A stretch of DNA of 7,828 nucleotides from CAZHZT01 sp964537285 (GCA_964537285.1 CAZHZT010000184.1:1-7828), one strand, 5' to 3'; counted from the stretch's first letter, positions 1 through 6,182 are shown. A program made the numbers and translations. The notes: a model not told the origin generated them from the sequence alone.

Positions 1-44
1 GTCTAATTTCTTTGAATCTTTATATGATAAAAAGTTATCTTGAT

Positions 45-158
45 GCGTATGCGCTACGCGGCGATATTTTCTTTTGAGGGAAACCGAAAGGGCTATTTTG
101 CGAAGCAAAATAGCCCTTTCGGTTTCCCTCTCAAAGGGATTTTGCGCCGTAGGCGCAA
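45..158. repeat. Long hairpin element, copy A
   Basis: The core is a stem running from about 73 to 135 around a three-base GAA loop at 102-104 (base i pairs with base 206-i). Positions 76-101 pair without a mismatch with 105-130; just outside, the right arm has a two-base bulge (131-132). The tip reads GCGAAGC (100-106). The core is flanked by a small hairpin on each side: GCGTA/TACGC at 45-49/55-59, and TTGCGCC/GGCGCAA at 142-148/152-158 with loop GTA. The left flank can also pair partly with the right one, so the whole unit may fold as one structure. A second copy lies at 2637-2748. TATCT occurs at 36-40 and 183-187 and could be a target duplication, but five bases may be chance. The element lies just past the 3' end of the MoxR gene. 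Open frames across it are by-products of the palindrome. Confidence 0.9.
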
Positions 159-170
159 TTATTTTTTAAA

Positions 171-195
171 GGAGCAAAGAACTATCTATGGCTCC
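171..195 (-). terminator. Possible weak terminator after the MoxR gene
   Basis: GGAGC (171-175) and GCTCC (191-195) form a 5-bp stem with a 15-base loop. Read on the minus strand it follows the MoxR stop codon by about 25 bases and is followed by TTTAAAAAAT, a poor U-tract. The large hairpin at 45-158 lies directly beyond and may be the stronger stop. This is an inference from position and shape only. Confidence 0.3.
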
Positions 196-218
196 CTATT
201 TTATAATTTTTCTTGCAA

Positions 219-1190
219 TTAAAACAAGCTCTCGATAACCTTCTCCTCTGTAATGCCTTCTGCTTCAGCTTTATAGTTTCTCACTATACGATGGCGAAGT
301 ACATATTTGGCAATAGCTTGTACATCTTCAATGTCCGGGGAGTATTTCCCGTTAATGGCGGCATTACATTTAGCTCCAAGCACTAAATACTGGGAAGCAC
401 GTGGGCCAGCTCCCCAGGAAATGTATTCATTAACTTTATCCGTAGCCTTTGCGGTAGAAGGGCGCGTCTTAGAAGCAAGAGAAACTGCGTATTCCAGAAC
501 ATTATCAGCGATAGGGATTTTCCGGATCAGTTTTTGGAAAACTAAAATATCATTCCCGGAAAGAATATGTTTCAAATCATAATTCTGCACTGTTGTAGTC
601 CCTTTTACCACATCGATTTCTTCTTCGTATGTAGGATAGTCCAAAGGAATATTGAACATAAAGCGGTCAAGCTGAGCTTCCGGAAGTGGGTATGTACCTT
701 CCTGTTCAATGGGGTTTTGTGTAGCCAATACAAAAAACGGATTCGGGAGGTTGTGTTTGTGACCACTTACCGTAACCGACCTTTCCTGCATAGCTTCCAG
801 CAAAGCCGCCTGAGTTTTAGGAGGTGTACGGTTGATCTCATCCGCCAGAACAATATTGGAAAACAAGGGGCCGCGGTTAAATTTGAAATGGCGATCTTCA
901 TCTAAAATTTCCGACCCTGTGATGTCAGAAGGCATCAAGTCGGGGGTAAATTGTATCCGTTTGAAGTCAAGATCAAGCACTTCTGCGATGGTACTTACCA
1001 GTAGGGTTTTCGCCAAACCAGGTACACCCACCAGCAAACTGTGGCCATTGCTAAATAGAGAGATTATTACTGCTTTTACTACGTCATGTTGTCCAACAAT
1101 CACCTTGCCAATCTCATCGCGTAGGTTTTTAAACGATTGTGCCAGTGCATCTACTGCTTCTACATCGGTCTTGTAAGTCGTTTCTGCCAT
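219..1190 (-). CDS. MoxR-family AAA+ ATPase
   Basis: This is a 323-residue cytoplasmic AAA+ ATPase of the MoxR group, the usual length for the family. MoxR proteins act as chaperone-like ATPases that help activate or insert metal cofactors in partner proteins, often ones with von Willebrand A domains. Visible motifs are Walker A GVPGLAKT (55-62), Walker B LADEINR (115-121), sensor 1 LATQNP (155-160), the family signature LPEAQLDRF (169-177) with the likely arginine finger, and a sensor-2-like GAGPRASQ (260-267). The C-terminal lid domain runs from about 210 to 323. The start ATG at 1190 gives a normal short N-terminus. The usual partners (DUF58 and VWA-domain proteins) are not seen in the 218 bases downstream, where a small hairpin and long hairpin A intervene, so within this window it stands alone. 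The family call is secure; the physiological partner is unknown. Confidence 0.96.
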   Translation of the reverse strand: MAETTYKTDVEAVDALAQSFKNLRDEIGKVIVGQHDVVKAVIISLFSNGHSLLVGVPGLAKTLLVSTIAEVLDLDFKRIQFTPDLMPSDITGSEILDEDRHFKFNRGPLFSNIVLADEINRTPPKTQAALLEAMQERSVTVSGHKHNLPNPFFVLATQNPIEQEGTYPLPEAQLDRFMFNIPLDYPTYEEEIDVVKGTTTVQNYDLKHILSGNDILVFQKLIRKIPIADNVLEYAVSLASKTRPSTAKATDKVNEYISWGAGPRASQYLVLGAKCNAAINGKYSPDIEDVQAIAKYVLRHRIVRNYKAEAEGITEEKVIESLF

Positions 1191-1230
1191 AATACCTTAG
1201 GAGCTTTGTATGGTTATATAGTTTTTTCTA

Positions 1231-1407
1231 CTTAAAAAAATAAGAAATTCACGGAATTGTGCGACCAATGGGATGATTATTATTTTGCGCTGAATAAAGG
1301 CGGTAAAGCTGCGCTTAGCCCTTGCTAAGTAAGGCTTTGAGCAACAAATAGTCAGTGCAAAAGAGCATCATCTGGTTATTTCGTTTAATTTCGTGAATTT
1401 TTTAAGA
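1231..1407. repeat. Degenerate intergenic inverted repeat, about 177 bp
   Basis: This fills more than half of the spacer between the divergent MoxR and hydrolase genes. Matching blocks lie in order on the two arms: AAATTCACG (1245-1253) with CGTGAATTT (1392-1400); GATGAT/ATC-type blocks around 1272-1277 and 1366-1371; and TTTTGCGCTGA (1283-1293) with TCAGTGCAAAA (1352-1362), which has one G/T wobble. At the centre AAAGC/GCTTT (1305-1309/1334-1338) encloses CTTAGC/GCTAAG (1314-1319/1324-1329) with loop CCTT. The outer edges CTTAAAAAA and TTTTTTAAG also match, with an 8-base insertion in the left arm. It looks like an older, decayed version of the cleaner hairpins elsewhere in the window. I see no coding potential in the spacer. 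Confidence 0.75.
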
Positions 1408-1440
1408 TCACAAATGTATAAAATAAAACGGATGTGTAAC

Positions 1441-1477
1441 GTTGCGAATGCATTCTTTGTTGTAAATTGGGCAACAA
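1441..1477 (+). promoter_or_regulatory. Possible promoter of the hydrolase gene
   Basis: GTTG at 1441-1444 and TAAATTGG at 1463-1470 resemble the Bacteroidota -33 and -7 elements (TAnnTTTG with one mismatch), separated by 18 bases and ending 34 bases before the ATG at 1505. The -7 box sits between the arms of a small inverted repeat, TTGTTG (1457-1462) and CAACAA (1472-1477), which could be an operator. The evidence is motif resemblance only. Confidence 0.35.
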
Positions 1478-1504
1478 TCTTAATTTTAAAATCGTCCCAT
1501 TACC

Positions 1505-2512
1505 ATGAAATTTCTTAAAGTGCTTTTAGCTATTCTTACAGTTCTGATTATTGCTTATTTCCTGGGCCCAAAGCCTAAAGCTCCAATTTTGGAAGTTTCT
1601 GCTAAAGCGGCCCTTCCGGGCAACATCGAATTGGTTGCTCTGGAAAAATTAATTAATCAAAATGAAAATAATATCCCAAACATCAAGCCAGGCAACGCCT
1701 CTCAAATTGTTTGGGCGGACTCCGTGCCTCAAGTGACAGAATACAGCGTTGTTTATCTGCATGGTTTTTCAGCATCTCCGATGGAAGGTGATCCCGTTCA
1801 TAAAGACTTTGCCAGGGCTTTTGGGTGCAATCTTTACATCCCGCGTTTGCATGCTCATGGGCTGGAATCTCCAGAGCCTTTCCTGGACTATAATAATGAC
1901 AGTTTGCTTCTTTCAGCAGCGGAAGCTCTTGAAGTGGGGCGTAGAATAGGTGAAAAAGTTATTTTGATGGGAACCTCTAACGGAGGTACTTTGTCTTTGA
2001 TCCTTGCGTCCCAAAATCCAGATATTGCAGCAGTCATTGCGTATTCACCCAACATTGAAATTAATAACTCTAAGGCATGGCTCCTTACAAAGCCCTGGGG
2101 CCTTCAAATGGCTCGCATAGTTCAAGGGAACAAATACAAGGAAGATGAAGAGTCAGAAACCTTTCAAAAATATTGGTATACCAAGTACCGCCTCGAAGCT
2201 GTAGTCAGGCTCCAGAGTCTCGTTGAAAATACCATGATACCTGAAACTTTTCAAAAGGTAAAACAACCCTTTTTTATGGGCTATTACTACAAAAATGAAG
2301 TGCAACAAGACTCAACCGTGAGGGTTGATGCTATGCTCCGAATGTTCGATCAATTGGGTACGCCTCCTGAAAAAAAGCGAAAAGTAGCCTTCCCGGAAGC
2401 AGGTGCCCATGTTATATGTTCTGATATTACTTCCAATGATGTTGAAGGGGTGCGCAGAGAAACGATTAAGTTTGCGCAAGAGATTTTAGGATTAAAGCCT
2501 GTTTTGCAATAA
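1505..2512 (+). CDS. Membrane-anchored alpha/beta hydrolase
   Basis: This is a 335-residue protein of the alpha/beta-hydrolase fold. Residues 3-20 are hydrophobic after a short basic start (MKFLK) and probably act as a signal anchor, leaving the enzyme in the periplasm or on the membrane. The fold's hallmarks are visible: the oxyanion-loop sequence YLHGFSASP (84-92), the nucleophile elbow GTSNGG with Ser158, and a C-terminal histidine in GAHVI (His302). The acid is probably in the segment around 265-275 (Glu265 or Asp269), but I cannot assign it. The substrate is unknown; carboxylesterase, lipase-like or monoglyceride-lipase-like activity are all possible. The ATG at 1505 is preferred because it gives a complete signal anchor. 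The gene is divergent from the MoxR gene and separated from the next gene by a spacer holding hairpin copy B, so it is probably a single-gene unit. Confidence 0.88.
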   Translation: MKFLKVLLAILTVLIIAYFLGPKPKAPILEVSAKAALPGNIELVALEKLINQNENNIPNIKPGNASQIVWADSVPQVTEYSVVYLHGFSASPMEGDPVHKDFARAFGCNLYIPRLHAHGLESPEPFLDYNNDSLLLSAAEALEVGRRIGEKVILMGTSNGGTLSLILASQNPDIAAVIAYSPNIEINNSKAWLLTKPWGLQMARIVQGNKYKEDEESETFQKYWYTKYRLEAVVRLQSLVENTMIPETFQKVKQPFFMGYYYKNEVQQDSTVRVDAMLRMFDQLGTPPEKKRKVAFPEAGAHVICSDITSNDVEGVRRETIKFAQEILGLKPVLQ

Positions 2513-2522
2513 CAACTATTTC

Positions 2523-2560
2523 AGCATAAAGTCTAATATATTGAGGAACATTTTTATGCT
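2523..2560 (+). terminator. Weak stem-loop after the hydrolase gene
   Basis: AGCATAAA (2523-2530) pairs with TTTATGCT (2553-2560) over a 22-base loop, 11 bases after the hydrolase stop codon. The stem is AT-rich and no clear T-run follows, so termination here is uncertain. It may simply be a decayed small repeat. Confidence 0.3.
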
Positions 2561-2612
2561 TTATGGGTTTAACCTGTCGATTTCTTAAAGGCTTTGCAGG
2601 CCGGCAATTCAC

Positions 2613-2630
2613 GTTTTGGAAATCCAAAAC
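2613..2630. repeat. Small perfect hairpin
   Basis: GTTTTGGA (2613-2620) and TCCAAAAC (2623-2630) form a short perfect inverted repeat, realistically 7 bp with an AAAT loop. It lies immediately left of hairpin copy B and may be part of the same structured unit, although copy A has no matching piece. Confidence 0.6.
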
Positions 2631-2636
2631 TAAATT

Positions 2637-2748
2637 TACGCCGCTTCGCGAGGATACTTTCTATTGAGGGAGGCTGAAAGGGCAATTTTGCGAAGCAAAA
2701 TTGCCCTTTCAGCCTCCCTCTCAAAAGAAATTTCGCGCCGTAGGCGCG
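2637..2748. repeat. Long hairpin element, copy B
   Basis: This is a second copy of the element at 45-158, offset by exactly 2590 bases through the core. The core stem (2666-2720) folds around a GAA loop at 2692-2694 with tip GCGAAGC (2690-2696). The right-hand mini-hairpin is CGCGCC/GGCGCG (2734-2739/2743-2748) with loop GTA. On the left, 2643-2649 reads GCGAAGC on the minus strand, so the tip motif occurs again there. Against copy A the core stem differs at four base pairs, and all four are changed on both arms so that pairing is kept. It lies between two same-strand genes, upstream of the YgiQ promoter. Confidence 0.9.
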
Positions 2749-2808
2749 TTTATTTTTCAAAGCGAGAATCGCTGTCTTAAATGAAGAAAATTTTAAATAA
2801 TTCTTTGC

Positions 2809-2816
2809 TATCTTTG
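2809..2816 (+). promoter_or_regulatory. Bacteroidota -7 promoter box for the ygiQ-like gene
   Basis: TATCTTTG matches the Bacteroidota -7 consensus TAnnTTTG at every fixed position and lies 46 bases before the start codon at 2862. No good TTTG -33 element is found at the usual distance. The leader after it (about 2822-2861) is AT-rich with no Shine-Dalgarno sequence, as is normal in this phylum. Confidence 0.6.
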
Positions 2817-2861
2817 TAGGATAGTAATGCTCTAAGGATTAAGAGAGTTAATATCATATTT

Positions 2862-4778
2862 ATGTTTGACGATAGACCTGTAACAGAGTGGTTGCCTATT
2901 ACCAAAAAAGAGGTGGAAATGCGTGGCTGGGATGAGCTGGATGTCATCCTGATATCAGGAGATTCCTATGTTGATCATCCGGCATTTGGTTCAGCGGTCA
3001 TTGGCAGAATTTTAGAGAGTGAAGGTTTGAGGGTTGCCCTTGTGCCACAGCCAAACTGGCAAGATGACCTGAGAGATTTCAAAAAACTTGGTACGCCCAA
3101 GCTGTTTTTTGGGGTAACTTCCGGTTGCATGGATTCTATGGTCAACCATTATACGGCTTCCAAACGCAAGCGCTCTACGGATGCCTATACCGCAGGAGGA
3201 ATGGCTGGTTTCCGCCCTGATTATGCGGCTACCGTTTACACTAAAATCCTTAAAGAACTCTTCCCCGAAGTTCCTGTAGTGATTGGAGGGATCGAGGCAT
3301 CCCTCAGAAGAGTAACGCATTACGATTACTGGAGTGATCAATTATTTCCTTCTATTTTGAAAGACTCAGGGGCGGATTTGCTGGTGTACGGTATGGGAGA
3401 AATGCCTCTTCGGGAACTCATCCGCTTACTTGAAAGAGGGGTACCTTTTCATTCTATAACGACCATCCCTCAAACATCTATAATCAGAGATGCAGATGAA
3501 GCTCTTCCTGTAAACAAAAAGTGGGAAGATATTTGGTTAAATAGCCATGAAAAGTGCATGCGCGATAAAGTTGCCTTTGCCAGCAACTTTAAGATTGTCG
3601 AGCAGGAATCTAATAAGGTAAATGCCCGGCGTATTTTGCAAAAAGCAGGGGACAAAATAGTCATTATTAACCCTCCCTATCCTCCAATGACAGAAGATCA
3701 AATCGATACTTCGTTTGATTTGCCTTATACCAGGATGCCTCACCCGAAATATAAGAAAAGAGGCTCTGTGCCAGCTTATGAGATGATCCGTTTTTCCATT
3801 AATATGCACCGTGGATGCTTTGGAGGATGCAGCTTTTGTACCATTTCCGCTCACCAAGGTAAATTCATTGCCAGCCGTTCGGAAGAATCTATAATGAAGG
3901 AGGTAGAGCAAGTCACTAAGATGCCTGATTTCAAAGGCTACATCAGTGACTTGGGAGGGCCATCGGCTAATATGTACCGCATGAAGGGCAAAGTTCAGGA
4001 AATCTGTGACCGTTGTGTAGCTCCTTCCTGTATTCACCCTGTGGTGTGCAGCAATCTGGATACAAGCCACAAGCCACTCACTGAACTATATAAAAAGGTG
4101 GATCAACATCCGGAGGTGAAAAAAGCCTTTGTAGGAAGCGGTATCCGCTACGACCTCCTCGTCGATAGTTATAATAAGAATAATGATGGAAGCTTGGATG
4201 AGTACATGGAGCAGGTCGTATCCCGCCATGTTTGCGGCCGCCTGAAAGTAGCCCCGGAGCATACATCTGATGATACTTTGCGTGTAATGCGGAAGCCTTC
4301 TTTTAAGCACTTTCATGCATTCAAGAAAAAGTACGACTTCTATAATAAAAAACACGGTCTGAACCAGCCTCTGATCCCTTATTTCATTTCAAGTCATCCT
4401 GGTTCCAAGATGGAAGATATGGCTAATTTGGCGGCTGAGACCAAAGATATGGGCTTCAAGTTGGAGCAGGTGCAGGATTTTACCCCTACTCCCATGACTG
4501 TCGCTACGGTTATTTATTATACTGGCGTACACCCTTATACATTGAAACCCGTCTATACGGCTAAGAGCAAAAAGGATAAAAAGAATCAGCACTTATTCTT
4601 TTTCTGGTATAAAAAAGAAAATTATAAGATTATCAGAGACAAGCTGACCCAATTAGGCCGGGAGGATCTGATCGAAAAGCTAATTGCAGATAAGAAAAAA
4701 CATCATAAGCGCGAAGTACTAAAGGGAAGGCAGATGAAGAAAAGGAAAGGGAATCCTAAGCGGTTTAGAAAGGCTTAA
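2862..4778 (+). CDS. YgiQ-family radical SAM protein
   Basis: This is a 638-residue radical S-adenosylmethionine enzyme of the YgiQ family. The N-terminal region (about 1-300) matches the YgiQ N-terminal domain, with the opening RPVTEWLPITKKE, the GDSYVDHPAFG block (33-43) and IGGIEASLRRVTHYDYWSD (141-159). The radical SAM core follows, with the cluster-binding motif C-x3-C-x2-C in MHRGCFGGCSFC (Cys319, Cys323, Cys326). A second cysteine group (382, 385, 390, 396) lies in ICDRCVAPSC and IHPVVC and could hold another metal or a structural site. The conserved block LKVAPEHTSD (461-470) and the C-terminal part (about 500-600) also fit the family. The last 30 residues are very basic and may bind nucleic acid. 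The reaction is not established for this family as far as I know. The start at 2862 keeps the conserved N-terminus and has its own promoter box upstream. Confidence 0.95.
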   Translation: MFDDRPVTEWLPITKKEVEMRGWDELDVILISGDSYVDHPAFGSAVIGRILESEGLRVALVPQPNWQDDLRDFKKLGTPKLFFGVTSGCMDSMVNHYTASKRKRSTDAYTAGGMAGFRPDYAATVYTKILKELFPEVPVVIGGIEASLRRVTHYDYWSDQLFPSILKDSGADLLVYGMGEMPLRELIRLLERGVPFHSITTIPQTSIIRDADEALPVNKKWEDIWLNSHEKCMRDKVAFASNFKIVEQESNKVNARRILQKAGDKIVIINPPYPPMTEDQIDTSFDLPYTRMPHPKYKKRGSVPAYEMIRFSINMHRGCFGGCSFCTISAHQGKFIASRSEESIMKEVEQVTKMPDFKGYISDLGGPSANMYRMKGKVQEICDRCVAPSCIHPVVCSNLDTSHKPLTELYKKVDQHPEVKKAFVGSGIRYDLLVDSYNKNNDGSLDEYMEQVVSRHVCGRLKVAPEHTSDDTLRVMRKPSFKHFHAFKKKYDFYNKKHGLNQPLIPYFISSHPGSKMEDMANLAAETKDMGFKLEQVQDFTPTPMTVATVIYYTGVHPYTLKPVYTAKSKKDKKNQHLFFFWYKKENYKIIRDKLTQLGREDLIEKLIADKKKHHKREVLKGRQMKKRKGNPKRFRKA

Positions 4779-4787
4779 GAAGGTTAC

Positions 4788-4857
4788 ATAAAAAAGAGCG
4801 GCCTGCTTATTGATTCTTTCCTAGGAAAAAATCAATAAACAGGCCGCTCTTTTTTAT
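4788..4857. terminator. Bidirectional transcription terminator, 70-bp palindrome
   Basis: A near-perfect palindrome is centred on CCTAGG (4820-4825). Base i pairs with 9645-i from 4788 to 4857 with only two mismatches, both C opposite A on the plus strand, which become G/U wobbles in a minus-strand transcript. The GC-rich base of the stem (GAGCGGCCTG, 4796-4805) is flanked by an A-run at 4790-4795 and a T-run at 4850-4855, so it can stop transcription from either side. It starts 10 bases after the ygiQ-like stop codon, between convergent genes, which suits a shared terminator. Confidence 0.9.
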
Positions 4858-4860
4858 ATA

Positions 4861-5045
4861 AGGGATTAGGCAATTAATAAGCTACCCAAATTTTGCGAAG
4901 TAATTTTTTTCTCAGGCTAGGCGGAAAACGTAGGCATAACTTGTCCCGAATGCCTTCGGGACCCAAAGGTACGGCGAGGCTTTCCAACACAGCCTGAGGA
5001 AAAAAGGACAAGTAAAATGGGTAGGGTATTATTTTCCTGATCCCT
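4861..5045. repeat. Degenerate intergenic inverted repeat, 185 bp
   Basis: The ends 4861-4887 and 5019-5045 are inverted copies matching at 22 of 27 positions. Inside them, TTTTTTTCTCAGGCT (4904-4918) matches AGCCTGAGGAAAAAA (4991-5005) with one mismatch. The centre is a hairpin GTCCCGAA/TTCGGGAC (4943-4950/4955-4962) with loop TGCC. GCGAAG occurs in the left arm at 4895-4900. The whole unit fills the spacer between the bidirectional terminator and the GlsB-like gene. No open frame of interest crosses it. It resembles a decayed miniature element or a structured RNA. Confidence 0.75.
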
Positions 5046-5059
5046 AAATTCCTTACGGA

Positions 5060-5087
5060 TTGTAAAAGGAATCGTTTCCTTTTACAA
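5060..5087. repeat. Hairpin overlapping the GlsB-like stop codon
   Basis: TTGTAAAAGGAA (5060-5071) pairs with TTCCTTTTACAA (5076-5087) around loop TCGT: a perfect 12-bp stem. The stop codon of the minus-strand gene (5082-5084) lies within one arm. No T-run follows on the minus strand, so it may protect the 3' end of the message rather than act as a classic terminator. Confidence 0.7.
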
Positions 5088-5354
5088 AGGCAAGTTCAAT
5101 TTATCTGCCAGGAACTTGTGGTAGATCCATAAAACAAGGAAAGCACCTAAAGTAGAAAGAACCAAATTGCCGATAATACCTCTTCCGAAGATCCAGGTTA
5201 AGCCGATCAATCCTCCGAGTCTATAACCTACCCACGCACCAAGAATTCCGATAATAATAGAAGAAACCCAACCTCCTCTTTCTTCCTGAGGAGTAAGCAT
5301 TTTTGCCAGAGCGCCTGCTACGAGGCCGATTAGTAACCAATAAGTTAATGACAT
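5082..5354 (-). CDS. GlsB/YeaQ/YmgE-family small membrane protein
   Basis: This is a 90-residue, very hydrophobic, glycine-rich inner-membrane protein. The start chosen is the ATG at 5354 (MSLTYWLLIGLVAG); an upstream ATG at 5414 would add 20 polar residues translated from the arm of the adjacent inverted repeat and is not family-like. Three membrane segments can be seen, at about 4-18, 30-50 and 60-78, with the typical GGWVSSIIIGILGAWVG stretch (27-43) after a short charged loop. Family members are known as stress-associated membrane proteins of poorly defined role, sometimes called transglycosylase-associated. It is convergent with the YgiQ-like gene and lies downstream of a long inverted repeat that would form part of its leader or promoter region. 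The family call is good; the function is unknown. Confidence 0.88.
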   Translation of the reverse strand: MSLTYWLLIGLVAGALAKMLTPQEERGGWVSSIIIGILGAWVGYRLGGLIGLTWIFGRGIIGNLVLSTLGAFLVLWIYHKFLADKLNLPL

Positions 5355-5380
5355 GATTGTTCGATTTTGTTTTGAAAAAA

Positions 5381-5505
5381 TATACGTTCTTTGACAAATT
5401 GTGTGGAACTTCAAAATGATAAGCCTTGAATGCTCTTGTGGCTGAAAGGATTATCATTTTGAAGTTCCATTTTTTCACAATTTATGTCAAAGAACTAAAA
5501 TATAT
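5381..5505. repeat. Long inverted repeat with boxA-like arms
   Basis: The inner arms are 19 bp and perfect: TGGAACTTCAAAATGATAA (5404-5422) and its complement at 5451-5469, around a 28-base loop. Further out, AATTGTG (5397-5403) pairs with CACAATT (5476-5482) and GTTCTTTGACA (5386-5396) with TGTCAAAGAAC (5485-5495). The right arm carries a six-base T-rich insertion (5470-5475) and a two-base insertion (5483-5484). TATA-type sequence lies on both outer edges. GTTCTTTGACAAATTG closely resembles the boxA-like element I recall from Bacteroidota rRNA leaders and spacers, present here in both orientations. The repeat occupies most of the space between the minus-strand cyclase and GlsB-like genes, so it would lie in the GlsB-like leader or the cyclase 3' region. 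Confidence 0.85.
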
Positions 5506-5543
5506 ACTGTTTTGAGACGAAAAATTTAGAAAAGGGTACAATG

Positions 5544-6182
5544 TCAATTGATTATTCCAATTGCCCGGACCGGCGATCCATCCGCTTTCTCAATTTTCAA
5601 GGGCAAACAGGAAAGCGTAAAGCCTCTTTCTGGCAGTTCTTCCAGGTTGGCCATATTTTCAATGATGAGAATTTCCTTTGCCAAGACAATATTATGGTTG
5701 GGCAAATCTTTGCTATCTACTTTATCGATAGAGATGGTATCCATTCCAATACCTTTTAAAGGAAATTCGGCAAGCCAGGAGGCAGCTTCTTTGCTGAGCG
5801 TAGGGAAATCTCCACAATAGTCTTCGTTTTTCCATTTCGATCCCCAGCCAGTATGTAGAATAACAAAATCTGTTTCTCTTAGGTAAGGCTCGTAAGGCTT
5901 CACAACATCCAGAGAAATGGTGTTGGTTGGAAGTTGTCGGCAATCGATTTTAAGGGCAGGACCAATAAATTTTTCCGGTCCGAATTGATCGAGGGTTTTG
6001 CTGCCGTCAATGATGTGGTAAGGCGCATCGATATGCGTACCATGGTGAGAAGATATCGTTATGTGATACTCCGCAAAGCCACTTTCTAATACGGTATTAG
6101 CCCTTTTGAATTCAGGCGTAATAGCTCCCGGAAAAATGCTTATTTCCGAATTAAGGGTATGGGATAAATCGATTACTTTCAT
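5544..6182 (-). CDS. Cyclase / kynurenine-formamidase-like metal hydrolase
   Basis: This is a 212-residue protein of the cyclase family (PF04199-type), which includes bacterial kynurenine formamidase and isatin hydrolase: metal-dependent amidohydrolases. The signature HHGTHIDAPYH is at 46-56 (His46, His50, Asp52 and His56 are likely metal or catalytic residues). The opening MKVIDLSHTL is typical. The second half has GIGMDTISIDKVD (144-156), then His163 in PNHNIVL and Glu175 in ILIIENMANLEEL, the usual second metal-site pair. The length is normal and nothing is missing. The protein is probably cytoplasmic, with no signal peptide. No tryptophan or kynurenine-pathway gene is visible nearby, so the substrate cannot be assigned. 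The start at 6182 gives the family-standard N-terminus. It is separated from the upstream same-strand gene by a 201-bp palindrome, so it is unlikely to share its transcript. Confidence 0.92.
   Translation of the reverse strand: MKVIDLSHTLNSEISIFPGAITPEFKRANTVLESGFAEYHITISSHHGTHIDAPYHIIDGSKTLDQFGPEKFIGPALKIDCRQLPTNTISLDVVKPYEPYLRETDFVILHTGWGSKWKNEDYCGDFPTLSKEAASWLAEFPLKGIGMDTISIDKVDSKDLPNHNIVLAKEILIIENMANLEELPERGFTLSCLPLKIEKADGSPVRAIGIIN

Noticed and set aside
36..187. Target-site duplication TATCT flanking hairpin copy A
   Set aside because: Five matching bases with uncertain element ends and no equivalent pair around copy B; not enough to claim transposition.
40..222. Plus-strand open frame of 60 codons over hairpin copy A
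   Set aside because: It runs through both arms of the palindrome and the mini-hairpins; its residues come from the repeat, and the counterpart over copy B is in a different arrangement. No sign of a real protein.
1457..1477. Riboswitch or attenuator before the hydrolase gene
   Set aside because: Only a 6-bp inverted repeat is present, with no conserved aptamer features and no terminator/antiterminator pair.
45..2748. CRISPR array or attC-type integron sites
   Set aside because: The repeats are two distant palindromes about 2.6 kb apart with genes between them, with no regular spacers, no cas genes, no integrase and no cassette structure.
2569..2760. Minus-strand open frame of 63 codons over hairpin copy B
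   Set aside because: Translation of a palindromic repeat, with no family resemblance and no promoter or start context; best explained as a by-product.
3537..4070. Minus-strand open frame of 177 codons inside the YgiQ-like gene
   Set aside because: Antisense shadow of a strongly conserved coding sequence; no recognisable protein features.
5355..5414. Longer N-terminus for the GlsB-like protein starting at 5414
   Set aside because: The extra 20 residues are polar and encoded by the arm of the inverted repeat; the family starts at the hydrophobic MSLTYWLL segment.
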